64,000 bases of DNA from Polytrichum commune. Taxonomy: Eukaryota; Streptophyta; Polytrichopsida; Polytrichales; Polytrichaceae. This document shows, in pieces, positions 23,704 through 34,706 of this stretch. The DNA is taken from positions 72,059,554 to 72,123,553 of the forward strand of contig OX485803.1 of NCBI GenBank assembly GCA_950295325.1, given 5' to 3'. A program made the translations under genes and the position numbers. Each line of letters begins with the position of its first letter. Within the stretch, counting starts at the first letter, position 1. The notes beneath the pieces were generated by a model. That model did not search any database and was not told the DNA's origin. It saw only the letters and a program-made list of their open reading frames with translations.

Positions 23704-24516
23704 TGTGGAAGTTCCCTCAAGTTTGTCAGATGCGAGTCTCCGAGCCGGAAGGGGATGCCGACATCTGGCCAGACCCCTTGACGTCTTTCCTCGCTCATCG
23801 CGGACTTTGATCAGCCACTCCGACATGCTATCACCCTAACTTTAATCTGTTGGTGACGATCATTGACACTGGTGGCCATTGTGTTGGCAGGCTTAGCTTA
23901 ATACACCATCATCAAGTAAGTGCATAGTGGAAGTCATCAGCTTATAAGAGCCGCGATGGCAGGTTCATCATCAGGCGTTTCAACTTTGTGGAGGAGGCGA
24001 GGAGAAGGAGAAGATAGGCCGGGCAGCAGCTTGTCTCCCTTTGTTGTCTCCCTTTCATGCCTTCGAGATCTTTGTCTGCGTCGAGTTTTACAGAAAGTTC
24101 AGATTCCAGGTTTCCGCGGCGACTAGTCGGCGCATGCAGCATTAAATGTTGCCTTTCTTAATGGGTTTCCAATCTATCAATTAATCTGAACCTCGTCTCA
24201 TCCGAGTCCTGTGCCGCATGTGATGGTGTGAGGCTGATGGGTTCGGCTATGGTGACGAAGACCGGAATGTGGTAATGTGGTCGAAGTGATTAGAAGAGTT
24301 TTGGAGCTCTGGAAAAAGGTTAATTGTGAAGGAGCACTTGCAACGATGACATGCTTGTTCTGTAGAAGGACGTTGCAAGGAATGACGGGGATTGGTTCAC
24401 AGATTCGGTACTAGCAAGTGCTTGGAAAAGGAGTTAATTGTATTCAAGAAATTCATCGTTCAACTTTGGAAAGCAAGTTTGTGGTTGGCAACTGTGTTTT
24501 GGTGGAAGAAAGAATT
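23704..24516 (+). promoter_or_regulatory. Upstream region of the MATE gene
   Basis: Spacer and presumed promoter/5' leader of the transporter gene; richer in G+C than the transposon cluster before it. The frame is open upstream of the chosen ATG back to 24418 without another ATG in frame, so this part is probably leader. No convincing TATA box was singled out. The pogo-like element ends only 815 bp upstream of the start codon. Confidence 0.4.
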
Positions 24517-27500
24517 ATGTCGTCACCCATTGGGATCCCAACGCCGACTCGGGTGACAAGCTCGAAGCAGGTGATTATGTCACCGGCTTCGTCGTTTCCC
24601 TCTAGGGGAAGCTACTACCGTACTCACAGCTTAACGGAGGAGCAACAAGCGTACTCTTTGGCTCGATCAGGGAGTTACAGATCTCAGTATGCCGCTGACC
24701 GAGCTGCTGAGTCGGTGAGTGAGCCTCTCCTGGCTTCGAACGAGAAGGATGTGGACCTGGAGGCCACCAAGTTAGAGAACGCCGGGTCTAGGATGCGTTA
24801 CGACGAGAGCGAGAAATGGAGCTTGCAAAAGGAAGTGCGGCGGCAGTGCATGCTGGCAGGGCCCATGGTGTGCGTGAACGTGTTTCAATATTCCATCACG
24901 GTGGTGTCGGTGGCTTTTGTTGGCCACCTCGGGGAGCTGGAGCTTGCAAGTGCCTCCATTGCCACTTCACTCGCCGGTGTCCTTGGTTACTATGTCCTGG
25001 TATGTATAATCTCACACCGAAGATTCTGATTTTCCCTTTTTCGATATTGACAACCCCCTGCTTCTTTCTAAGAGAGTACGTGTCCTCTAAAACGTTCGGA
25101 AGCCATCGAATTACACTGGAGAGAGAGAGAGAGAGAGAGAGGACTAAGAAATCTGAGTGTTTGGGCTTAGAGCATTTTCTGAAGACTTTAGTGCAAATCT
25201 GGCAAGAGACACAGTCAAAAGATCGAAGTTTTCTCCTTGACATCATCCGTGCATTGAGTTTTGTGGTTGAGGTTTCTTATGTCTGTCTGTCTGTCACTCT
25301 CTCATTCTCACAGCTAGGACTGGGGAGCGCATTGGAGACTCTATGCGGGCAAGCGTATGGGGCAGGTCCCCAGCATTACCATCTGCTGGGAGTGTATCTT
25401 CAAAGAGCGCTGGTGGTGCTTTACATTGCATGCATTCCCATCTCCTTCATCTTCTTGTACATGGAAAATCTGCTGCTGCTGTTGGGCCAATCTCCCGACA
25501 TTTGCAAAAAGGCGGGCGAATACGCTCTGTTTCTCCTGCCCAGCCTTTACGGTTATGCCCTGCTGCAACCGGTGGTGAAGTTTTTGCAGACCCAGAGTGT
25601 GGTGCTCCCGATGATGATCTGCTCGGCATTAACATTGGGCTTGCATGTTGGCATTTCGTATGTGCTCATCTACGTGCTTGGGTTGGGGTTCAATGGGGCT
25701 GCACTGGCGACGAGCTTGTCGTTCTGGCTCAACGCTATCTTCCTGACCTTGTATGCGAGGTTCTCAGGGGTGTGCGAAGACACATGGAAAGGATTTTCGA
25801 AGGACGCTTTTGTAGACCTCCGCGAGTTTCTCAGCCTGGCAATTCCGTCTTGCATCATGATCTGGTAAGCAACAAGTTAAGAAATGTGTTGAATCTCGTA
25901 ATTCTCTTGTCAAGCGACAATTGGTTTAGTCGCATCTTCAGAGGCATATCCCAGGGTAGTAGGTACCAGTGTTGGTCTGAAATGTCTCTTTTTGATACCA
26001 TTCGGGTATTTATAATGAGGATTTTTGGAATGCAGGAGGGTACAGGGTATGGGTATTTGATGGTATTTTCGTTTTTGATATTATTTGGGTCTATATACCA
26101 TGCAAGAACCTTCAAACCTAGACAAAATTGTCCTAATATCAATAGTCCTAATATCAATATGGTTTAGAATGATATGGATCCAAATAATAATTCGGGTATA
26201 CAAAGATTCGCTTCCCTTGAGGTACCCACCAAATATCAATATTAGACTGGCATCACAATTTTGTTAGCCACAGGAGGTCCTTTGATACCATAATGATATC
26301 ATGCATTCACCTATATATATAACAGACCGACTTTGGTAGGAAATCTGTATGGTCAGCAGTGGAAATTTGGTGATAGTAGATGCCTGTCATTTGCTTGTCG
26401 TTATTTCTTCCCGGCATAGCTACACTCAGTAGCCAAACCAGGAACCATCATGGGTGCTGCTCCAAAGTTTCTTCAAGATTGTCATCTTCCCTAAGACTTT
26501 GTTTCGGTGTGGCTGCTGATGACCGGCCTCGTTTGCTCGGGATTGGGAATCAGATTATATTGGTCTGTGAACGAGAACTGAGAAATGCAGGCCTGCCATA
26601 GCATGTTTGTTTCACGTGGAACATTGTTGACATGGAATTATGACATGCTTGTGTCATGATCCCTGTCGAGTAGCCACTACCAAACAAGGCTAGTTCCTAA
26701 AGAAATTAGACAAATGTTCACCTCTTGAAACTCCATAGGATGTATAGGACTTGAGGAATCTGGTTACCTCGACTATCTAGAGGTTTCCTGGTCTAGACTT
26801 CAGGAAGTGGGATGTTGAAGCCGAGTCCTGGAGTTTTTTTGTATGTCCTCCCACAGCTGTGTGCCAGGATTGTTGCATACTTGAGAATCCCATGTTGTAC
26901 TTTTGACAATGGATTTTGTCACAAGTGGTGTCGGGTTACATCTAATGGGAGATTCTTGCGCTGTTGATGTTCTTCACAGCTTGGAGTACTGGTGTTTTGA
27001 AATACTCGTCATCCTAGCAGGAATTTTACCCAATCCTGAACTTGAGCTGGCGACACTCTCTGTCTGGTGCGCATTCAAACTAAGAAAGGATTTCCCATTA
27101 AAAAACGATGCTCTGTTTTCATGAAACTGCCCAGGTTAGGGTTAATTGGGGGTTAATTTGCATCAATGCATATGATTACAAGGAAATCTTGTGCAGAGTC
27201 ATTTTGTCATTCCATCACACTTGAGAGACGTGGAAGCTCGGAATCATGTTGTAATTGGTACAATATACTTCCATAATCGTGTACTTCCCTAGGCTTCTTC
27301 TATAGTGGAGCTGATTTGGCAAATTTGTTGTGCAGTTTGAGTACAACCTCTTTAAACTATATGATCCCCTTCGGCCTCAGTGCAGCTGCCAGGTTTGTTC
27401 TTCCTTCTCTCTTGTTTTGTTGAGCTTTGCCTTTTGATTCCCTTAGGACATAGGCAGTGCGTTGAACCCAGTGTTGGTCTGGTACATAGGTCAATGCATG

Positions 27501-29837
27501 GGATCAATAATAAACATCAATAATGATATGAAAAAACCTACCCATTGGCATCAAAGTTGCAATACCAATCAGATACTGATATTTGGTGGGTGTTTCGAAA
27601 TGAGAGAATCTTTGGATACTTGTGTTATTATTTGGATCAATACCATTCTAACCGTATTGATACTAGGGCAATTTTACCTAGGTATGAAGGTTCTTGCATG
27701 ATAGTTAGAGCCGAATGGTATCAAAAACAAAATATCCTCAAATACCTATACCCTACTCGCATAAAAAAATAAAATGTAAAATTCTCATTACAGATACCCA
27801 AAATGGTACTCAGAAAAGGCGAGAGCAGTCCAGCACTTCCTCACCTCTTTGTTTGTTGCTGCAGCACAAGAGTTGCAAATGAGCTCGGCGGTGCCAACGG
27901 CCAAGCGGCCAAACGAGCTGTGTGGGTAGTGATGGGCCTCTCCTCCATGCAAGCCATAGTCATCTCCAGCTTGCTTCTAGTGTTCCGCCATCAGTGGGGC
28001 TGGCTTTTCAGCAGTGATGCGGAAGTTGTGAACTCTGTCTCTGCAATAATGCCCTTCCTCTGTTGCATTGCTCTTCTAGATGGCATTCAAGGAGTTCTTT
28101 CAGGTGAGCACATACTTCCAAGAATCGCAATTTTGGTGAATACTGCATTATTGAGGAAATCAAGCTGAAAGCTGTGGACTGATGTTTCAACATAGCTGTT
28201 TATTTGTGGTTCATTTGATTGTTCCAGTTCTATATTTGTGTTTATTTTTTCATTTCTCCATTGTGACATTTAATTGTCTACAGGTGTTGCTAGAGGATGT
28301 GGGTGGCAAGAACTTGGAGCTTGTGTCAATCTGGGAGCATTCTATGGCGTGGGTGTTCCAATGGCGGCGGTGCTTGCCTTTGTATTTCACTTGAGCGGCA
28401 TGGTACAGTGTCCGAGAGCCATCCAATTTACAGTATATTTGGATCCTTAAATAACAAATGGCTCCTGCAGTCGTTGCTCATACAGGAAAAGGATGAGGAA
28501 GCTTGTGAAGCTACAATTTATGACAAAGATTTGCATTGGATCTAATTTTATAATATAATATTTACTAAAAAACACTAAGATATTGACGTCTTGATAAAAG
28601 AAAAGTATTTCCCGCCCACATGGCTCAAGTGCAACTTCTGATTGCACTACTGCAAAGCAGAAGTCCTCTTGAAGAAGGTTAATCTCTTTATGTATGCACA
28701 AAACTGTATTCCATTTCTAAAGCATGTAAGTCGTGGTGACTAAACTACTTGGGTGTCAATTTTCATACATGCTATGGACAACAATCCACATGTTGCTTAA
28801 AGTTCACCTACAAGTGACGACTCCGCCCATGGTTCACATGTTTAAATGAACCAATGACCAATGACCAATGACCAATACGAGATTGTTTTGTCTCCACTTC
28901 TATTTCCCCCACTTAAAAGGACCCCTGTCTCGCATTGGGATCTCCTGTTTAATGGATAGATTTGATTCCTTTAAGGCATATGTGGCTATCTAACTATGAC
29001 AGGAATCCGTGAATTATCTTTATCAGTCTGCAAGGGCAGTTTTTCTTTGTCTAATCAACTGGGGTGGTGAAATTTGCAGGGACTCTTTGCAGGTCTGATC
29101 TGTGGGTTGAGTGTTCAAACACTCATACTTGTGTATATTACCATGCACACGGACTGGAACAAGCAGGTGTTTAAGATACTTGTTCACAACTGCATTTTAG
29201 AAATTTCACATGCTGTATATGTAATAGCCCACTGGACAGTAGGACATGGAATATTAGTTTGGGTCGTAGTAATGTTAGGAGTTTTAACTATCAGCTATTC
29301 CCCAGCCATGTGCTTAATGAGCCGATTTGAGTAGATTCAGATTGAGCAGGTTGGTGTTTGTTATCATATATTTCAAGTTGTGAAGAAAGTCAGTTGCTTG
29401 AACACTGATCGTGCCAACCTTGGGGTGGATTTGCAAATACAGGTGGAGTTAGCAACTTCTCGTGTAGAGGGTGATGAAATTTCATATACAGAGGTGTGTT
29501 TCTCACAAACGACATCAAAGCTGATTCGGTCATTTATTTGTGCACATCAATCTGAGCGCACAGGAACTGGCTTGCTATCTTCAATTACTTAGATTGAATA
29601 TGAGATAGTGCATGACTAGGCCAGAGAGAAAAAATCATGGTGCAGGTTAGGAGCATGTTTGAGTAATTATCAGGTTGTAATAATGGCCTGGTAAAACCTT
29701 TCTGACCTTATGCTTATTTAATCTGGAGTTTCATTTTGAAGTCGAGTGGGATGGGGATGATGTGCACAATCAACTGCACTTGTCAAGAAAGCCCATATTG
29801 ACATTTTTAATTTGTTGTACAGGCTGTTGAGAAGTAA
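24517..29837 (+). CDS. MATE-family efflux transporter (DTX type)
   Basis: Nine exons encode 562 residues: 24517-24999, 25314-25864, 26980-27066, 27336-27392, 27865-28103, 28284-28402, 29080-29166, 29443-29493, 29823-29837. All introns are GT-AG and phases agree throughout. An N-terminal hydrophilic tail of about 110 residues (Ser/Thr/Tyr-rich, then SEPLLAS) precedes the membrane domain. Family landmarks: [11 protein letters not shown] (134-144), [11 protein letters not shown] (169-179), [14 protein letters not shown] (from 346), and STRVANELG (393-401). Length and about 12 predicted hydrophobic segments suit a plant MATE, a proton- or sodium-driven exporter of metabolites or metals at the plasma membrane or tonoplast; substrate unknown. 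The ATG at 24517 is the first in the frame. Exons 3 and 4 are both multiples of three and sit between inverted intronic elements. Intron 1 holds a GA microsatellite (25119-25141). Confidence 0.92.
25966..26336 (+). mobile_element. Intronic inverted-repeat element E1 (MATE intron 2)
   Basis: E1 begins CCAGTGTTGGTCTG and ends CAGACCGACTTTGG, which are imperfect complements, so it has short terminal inverted repeats. It matches 27468-27832 in the opposite orientation along its whole length (shared: CATGCAAGAACCTTCA, GATCCAAATAATAA, CACCAAATATCA after complementing). Non-coding; open frames in it are accidental. No clear target duplication. Confidence 0.75.
27468..27832 (-). mobile_element. Intronic inverted-repeat element E2 (MATE intron 4)
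   Basis: Opposite-orientation partner of E1. Its left edge keeps CCAGTGTTGGTCTG; its right edge is degraded. It ends about 30 bp before the acceptor of exon 5. Together E1 and E2 bracket exons 3 and 4 of the transporter gene. Confidence 0.72.
28850..28877 (+). repeat. Four tandem ACCAATG heptamers in MATE intron 6
   Basis: Three perfect ACCAATG units and one ACCAATA. Each carries a CCAAT core, but the position inside an intron makes a promoter role unproven. Confidence 0.75.
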
Positions 29838-30455
29838 GACCATGACCCAGCTCTGGTGACCGCAGTTCTGTATACATTCGACACGACAAATATTGTAAAC
29901 TATTGACTTAAAAAAGTAGAGACAGTGAAATTATAGAAAATGCTACCATCTTCATTCCAAGACCATACTTTTTGTCCCATTCCAACCAATCAATCATTTA
30001 CAAAGTTGAAGCAATAATCAGCTATGATATCTTATCCTGAATTAAATAGTTTTTGTTGCAAATACCATTAAGTCTTGTTAAATGACACGAAGTGACAAAT
30101 ACTTCACGGTACAGTGCAATGCTGAGGAAAGCTCAATGCAGCATAAATACAATGCAAATGCACTAAGAAGCTAAAAATTCTCTTAGTTTTTTGAAGATTC
30201 CCATACAACAGTGATGTTTGTACTTTCTGTGATTTAGAGTGTTTATGAGAGCTCAGTATCTCATGGTTATAACTTTAGTACCTTTCTCAATGGTCAAACC
30301 AGTTTCAAGATTTATGCTTCCTGAGAGACTCAGGCTGAGACTCTTCAAAAGTCCTAGCACTAGGGATGGAACATCCTAGTGTTGGGTACTAATATGGACT
30401 TGGAACAACTACAGTTGTTTGAGCAATATCAGTGTCTAAAATACTGCACTACAGA
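29838..30455. other. 3' flank of the MATE gene and spacer
   Basis: Presumed 3' untranslated region followed by AT-rich sequence. No other gene is recognised before the hAT-like element. Confidence 0.4.
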
Positions 30456-30463
30456 GTTTAGTC

Positions 30464-31123
30464 TTATGTTCGGGGAAAACCAACGGCTAGTTCATTATCA
30501 GCCGATGGATTTTCCCTCATGGCCGGTCCAAATTTCCAACCATCGGATGGCAATCCGACTGTAATTTCAATCCTTTGGCAATTAGCCGATGGACCAAAAA
30601 ATGTCCCGGAAATGTAGTCGATTCTTCTTGTGAGTTACTGGATTTCAGCTGGAAGCATCCAAAGCGCTATTTGTCTGGGGCATTTGATGATGCACTTGAG
30701 GAAGTACCCTAAACCTTCAACTTTTTGAATTATGCAACCTTTCCATGACCAAATCCAATTGCTTCTATGAAGAATTGGGGGACCCTTGGCCTTCAAGCGG
30801 TGAAGGCATTGCTAGGTTCAATTCTTGCCAAGGATATTAACTCTTCAAATTTAAACTTTTGAACATGCCTTTCTTTTCACTTATTCAAGATTTTGTACTA
30901 AGAAATGATTTCTAATAACTTTTCATACATTTTTTAAACAATTAGTGCCGATATGAATTCCATTTAATCGAATATTGGCCAATGAAAATATGAAAATATA
31001 GACAATTGGCCGATTGATTTTACGAAAGACCGGCTCTTGTCGATGTAAATTGGAAAAAATCCAACCCTTCGTAGCAACTACCGGCAATTAGCCACTAAGG
31101 CTTCAAAAACTTCCCAAACTCTG
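30464..31123 (+). mobile_element. hAT-like non-autonomous element, copy B
   Basis: Uninterrupted 660-bp copy flanked by the 8-bp duplication GTTTAGTC at 30456-30463 and 31124-31131. Very similar to copies A and C along the whole length, with the same orientation. It supplies the empty-site sequence for the MITE nested in copy A. Confidence 0.9.
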
Positions 31124-31131
31124 GTTTAGTC

Positions 31132-32239
31132 TCGATTTCCACAGCATTTGCCTACTAATATTAATATGCTCATTTAACTAATCCCTTCACATTCCCATAT
31201 GTTTCCTCGAGGGGAGGATATGTAGTGGTGCAGTGGGCCTAGCTTGCTCAGGTAAAATCTTACTTGGTAGCAAATTGTGGGCCAACACTTGGACCTCTGA
31301 TGCATGGAGGCGCACAAGAAATATACTATGATATAATTTGTATGTTCCGTCTTGTGCACAGTGAAGATGAATGGCACAAGTTTTTAGCTCTCAGAAAAGT
31401 ACATATTTAGCCGCCCATATGTATCAATTGTGCATTTCGTATGAAATACACACCACTGTAATAGGTCCTTTTATCCACTAAATGTTCACTTGAATGTAGG
31501 TCCAATGGAATGCTTTGTGTAGTAGAAGATGCTAAATGTGAAGGGTGAAGGGTTTTAGGTCGTCATGTAAGTCTCCGTGGCATGGTAAGTGGGTGCCTGA
31601 CATTCTTTGACAATTGACCAAACTAATTAGTATGTTCTTTTAGTTCAGTGTAGAAACATTTGGATTTTGAACCTTGTAAGGTGTGGTTGCATTGAAGCGA
31701 CACTTCCAACTTATAATATGGTTTTAGGTGTGTTAATAAAATCAATAAAATCTCAAAAAAGTACATTGAACACGCAAAATCAAGACAAACAATCAAGGGA
31801 AAATAAATAAATTCATATGAAGCCACAGTTAAATAAAAACTGGCAGTTTGCATTGATAGCTTTGATCAACATATAAAGGGGGCCTCAACCACAATGGCCA
31901 AAGGTGAGAATGGTTTAATCCTAGCTTCTTGGACATTGCCTAATTTGGCCTTAGACAGTAGCTACAGATGTCAACATGCTAGTTGCTTGCTTTGTCCTTA
32001 TAGATACAAGTTGACTTACTTGTCGCTAGTATGGCCTACCAAAACAATCATCACTAGGTAATGTGCCAACCAATTTGTATCCTTGCACCGCATCTTACAG
32101 TCCACACACTTGCTATGACATTACCCTAACTGTACTTTTCATTTAGCCACTTTAATCTACCATCTATGCCAAGAGCTTGACCCACAATACTAAAAAACGC
32201 CCATTTGAAATCTACATACTTTGAGAAATCCTAGGCTCA
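31132..32239. other. AT-rich spacer
   Basis: Short frames at 31174-31377 and 31623-31853 (minus) lack family features. No gene is recognised. Confidence 0.35.
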
Positions 32240-32495
32240 ATCACTATATTCGTTAATTGGAGACTTTTTCATGATTTGGAGACTAATCAAAGACTTCGAG
32301 TCTCATATTGTGTTTAGTGCATGTTTTGATTATGATATAGATACTTATTATATTTAGAAATATATATACTCCTCATGCATGAATATGTAGAAAGTTCATT
32401 ACCAATGTTCTCCACGTTCACAATATTGCATCCCAAACTATGAGTAAAGTTTATTTTGAGACTTTCCAAAGTCTCCAATTAACGAATATAGTGAT
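32240..32495. mobile_element. 256-bp MITE with perfect terminal inverted repeats
   Basis: The two ends match perfectly over 28 bp when complemented, beginning ATCACTATATTCGTTAATTG and continuing GAGACTTT. The interior is AT-rich and non-coding. Flanking CTCA lies one base out of register on the two sides, so the duplication is not certain. A diverged right end of the same family is at about 51533-51560. Confidence 0.82.
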
Positions 32496-34604
32496 ACTCA
32501 CCAATCCTTGACTGCCCAAATACAGATAGGTGAGTGTATACGAGCAATGTGACTCAATAAATTTGAGACATTAAGGGATTTCCCGGTTTGGCATAATCCA
32601 CATTTCAAAATTGGTAGACTCATACAAGTAATCTCAACAGTTTGTCTCAAAAGCTTCAGACTCTCAATCACCTTTGAATTGAAATCTACCTAATTGCTCA
32701 ATTTCTTACTGACAAGCACGTATCTACATACCTTAGCCTTTGTCAATCCCTTAGGTAGCATGCAACCTAATTCCATTCGAATTGAGGCAACAAAACATGT
32801 AGGTTATACATGAGAGGGAGAGTTGCATGAGTACTTCTCCCACTTGTGTACTTGGGAATGGCAGCTGTAGGCTAAGATTGGCTTGGACACTCTTCTAAAG
32901 CACTTGGTGACTGAGGTCGTTGGCAAGGCAACGCTAGAGAGGAGCTCAATCGTTGGTGTGATTTGTTGGTGACAAGCAGGTGCTGGCTGAGAGTGCAGTC
33001 AATGTCCACCTCCAACACATGTGCCTGGCCTTCTCGGAAATCGTCCCGTGAATTATCATCAGAAGAACCACCATGCGACATAGTCTCCTTCCAATGTAGT
33101 CTTAGCAAGCAATATGAAGGCTTGAAGTGGGTCCTCGGGATCAAGAGGCATAGTTGCAGGACCCATAATTCAATTCATTCTTTGAGTCTATGATCTCAAT
33201 TTGAGATGAAGGTTATTATGTTGGCCATTTTGCCTAATTTTGAAGGGCTTAATGTCTTGAATTGTAACCCAATTTTGATGTTTCATCACCCACCTACAAT
33301 TGTGCTATTGAGCTGCGTGGTATTGAGCTACATGCTATTGAGAGATGTTGCAGGTGGGTGGCAAATTCACCAATATGTTTCGCCTCTCACAACCAAGCAA
33401 CACACACAAAACCCTTGGCCCTCATAATCATACAACGTCCACGACCTCCTTCACAAGCGCCCAACCCATTGCCGCGAACAACTAATGTGGTTTACTTAGA
33501 CAACACCAAAATACACCCATAACTGCCTAAAAATAGTCATGATTACCCTATAATTGGATAGTCCCTGTCCACATAGAGCATGTATGACAATCTAAGCGTG
33601 CCCAATAGGTGTCACTTTTGGTTAATGTCCACACCTTAAGTTGTGTGACCATGGATTCATGTCAAAGCGACATATGTATCAAACTCAAAAATAAGGGGAG
33701 GAGGGGTTTTGCAAGTTTTATCATTTCAATGCATATTCACTTTCCCAATGGTTGAGTTTACTTACACACCACAAAGCTCAAACACAAGACAAGTGCATGA
33801 GTAATAGCTTTGTCCCAGCCCGTTGCACTCTTGCTTATTAATTAGCATCCCAAGCCACCCCAACCCGAGAGCCCATGCAATCATATAACCCCCCATGCCC
33901 ATGCATACATGCCATATGCATGTATGTCCATGCCCCCATTCATACATGCATGGCCATGGGCCTCCATCCCATGCATGTATGACCATGGCCGCCACCTTGG
34001 CTCCAAACTCGTAGCCTTAAATAGCATGTAGCTCAATAGCACAACTTAAGGTGTGGAATCCATGGTTACATAAATCCATGGTTTTAACTCGGTGAATGAA
34101 CTCTATGACCGAAAAGCATCAAGAATTCCCTTCCCCCCAATATATTCTGTTGCATACCCGGTTGCTGTCTCCAAGACTCTGTTTGTACTACATTTGTCGC
34201 TGATTCAATCTTTGAGTCAGGAATTGGAGAAGACATCAGCAGGCTGAGCTAACCTGTGATTGAATTTTGTATGTTTGTGGATGTCTATCTCATCAGTTCC
34301 AAGTACTAGGTAACTGGATCGAATCACTTCTTATCAGTACACACATTCCAAAACAGATTAGCATCAATTCATTGTTGTAGCCCTGAGTACATTAAAATAA
34401 GTTACTGACACATGTAAGAGTCCAATCCACGTGGATATTTTAGCTTTAATAGACGTCTCACTATTATGGTAGCCATTGCAGCACAACCATTTGTATAGAC
34501 TAGATAACAAGCAAGAGAAGAGAGTGGATGACTAACCGTGGGTATGGGAGAGCAAGGTGTCCTACTCGACATGGTTATTGGTTATAACCTATCAGCTCAC
34601 GAAT
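32496..34604. other. Spacer with a CATGCATG-rich block
   Basis: A block at about 33885-33995 is dominated by CATG, CATGCAT and CATGTATG words on both strands and can form several short hairpins. Open frames at 32872-33144 (minus) and 32963-33193 (plus) overlap; neither could be assigned. No gene supported. Confidence 0.4.
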
Positions 34605-34706
34605 ATATTATGAGAATTATGGATGATATTGTACCTCCATGGATATAAAGTTGTGACTTAGTTCTGATAAGCATTCTGCTCTTGGATGAGCATTCGGTTA
34701 TGTCTG
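34605..34706 (+). repeat. Dispersed repeat R2, copy 2
   Basis: Partner of 5300-5577: GGATGATATTGTACCTCCAT, then TCTGATAAGCATTCTGCTCT and TGGATGAGC in the same order and orientation. Confidence 0.55.

Noticed and set aside
24816-25313. Continuous frame joining MATE exon 1 region to exon 2 through intron 1
   Set aside because: The upstream part is in the wrong frame relative to exon 1 and reads through a GA microsatellite; GT-AG splicing at 25000/25313 keeps the conserved protein intact.
25343-26167. 274-codon plus-strand frame overlapping MATE exon 2
   Set aside because: Out of frame with the MATE protein, runs through the splice donor into the E1 element, and has no family signature.
32872-33193. 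Overlapping open frames on both strands
   Set aside because: The minus frame has a gene-like acidic stretch, but no family match or splice context could be seen, and the two strands cannot be told apart.
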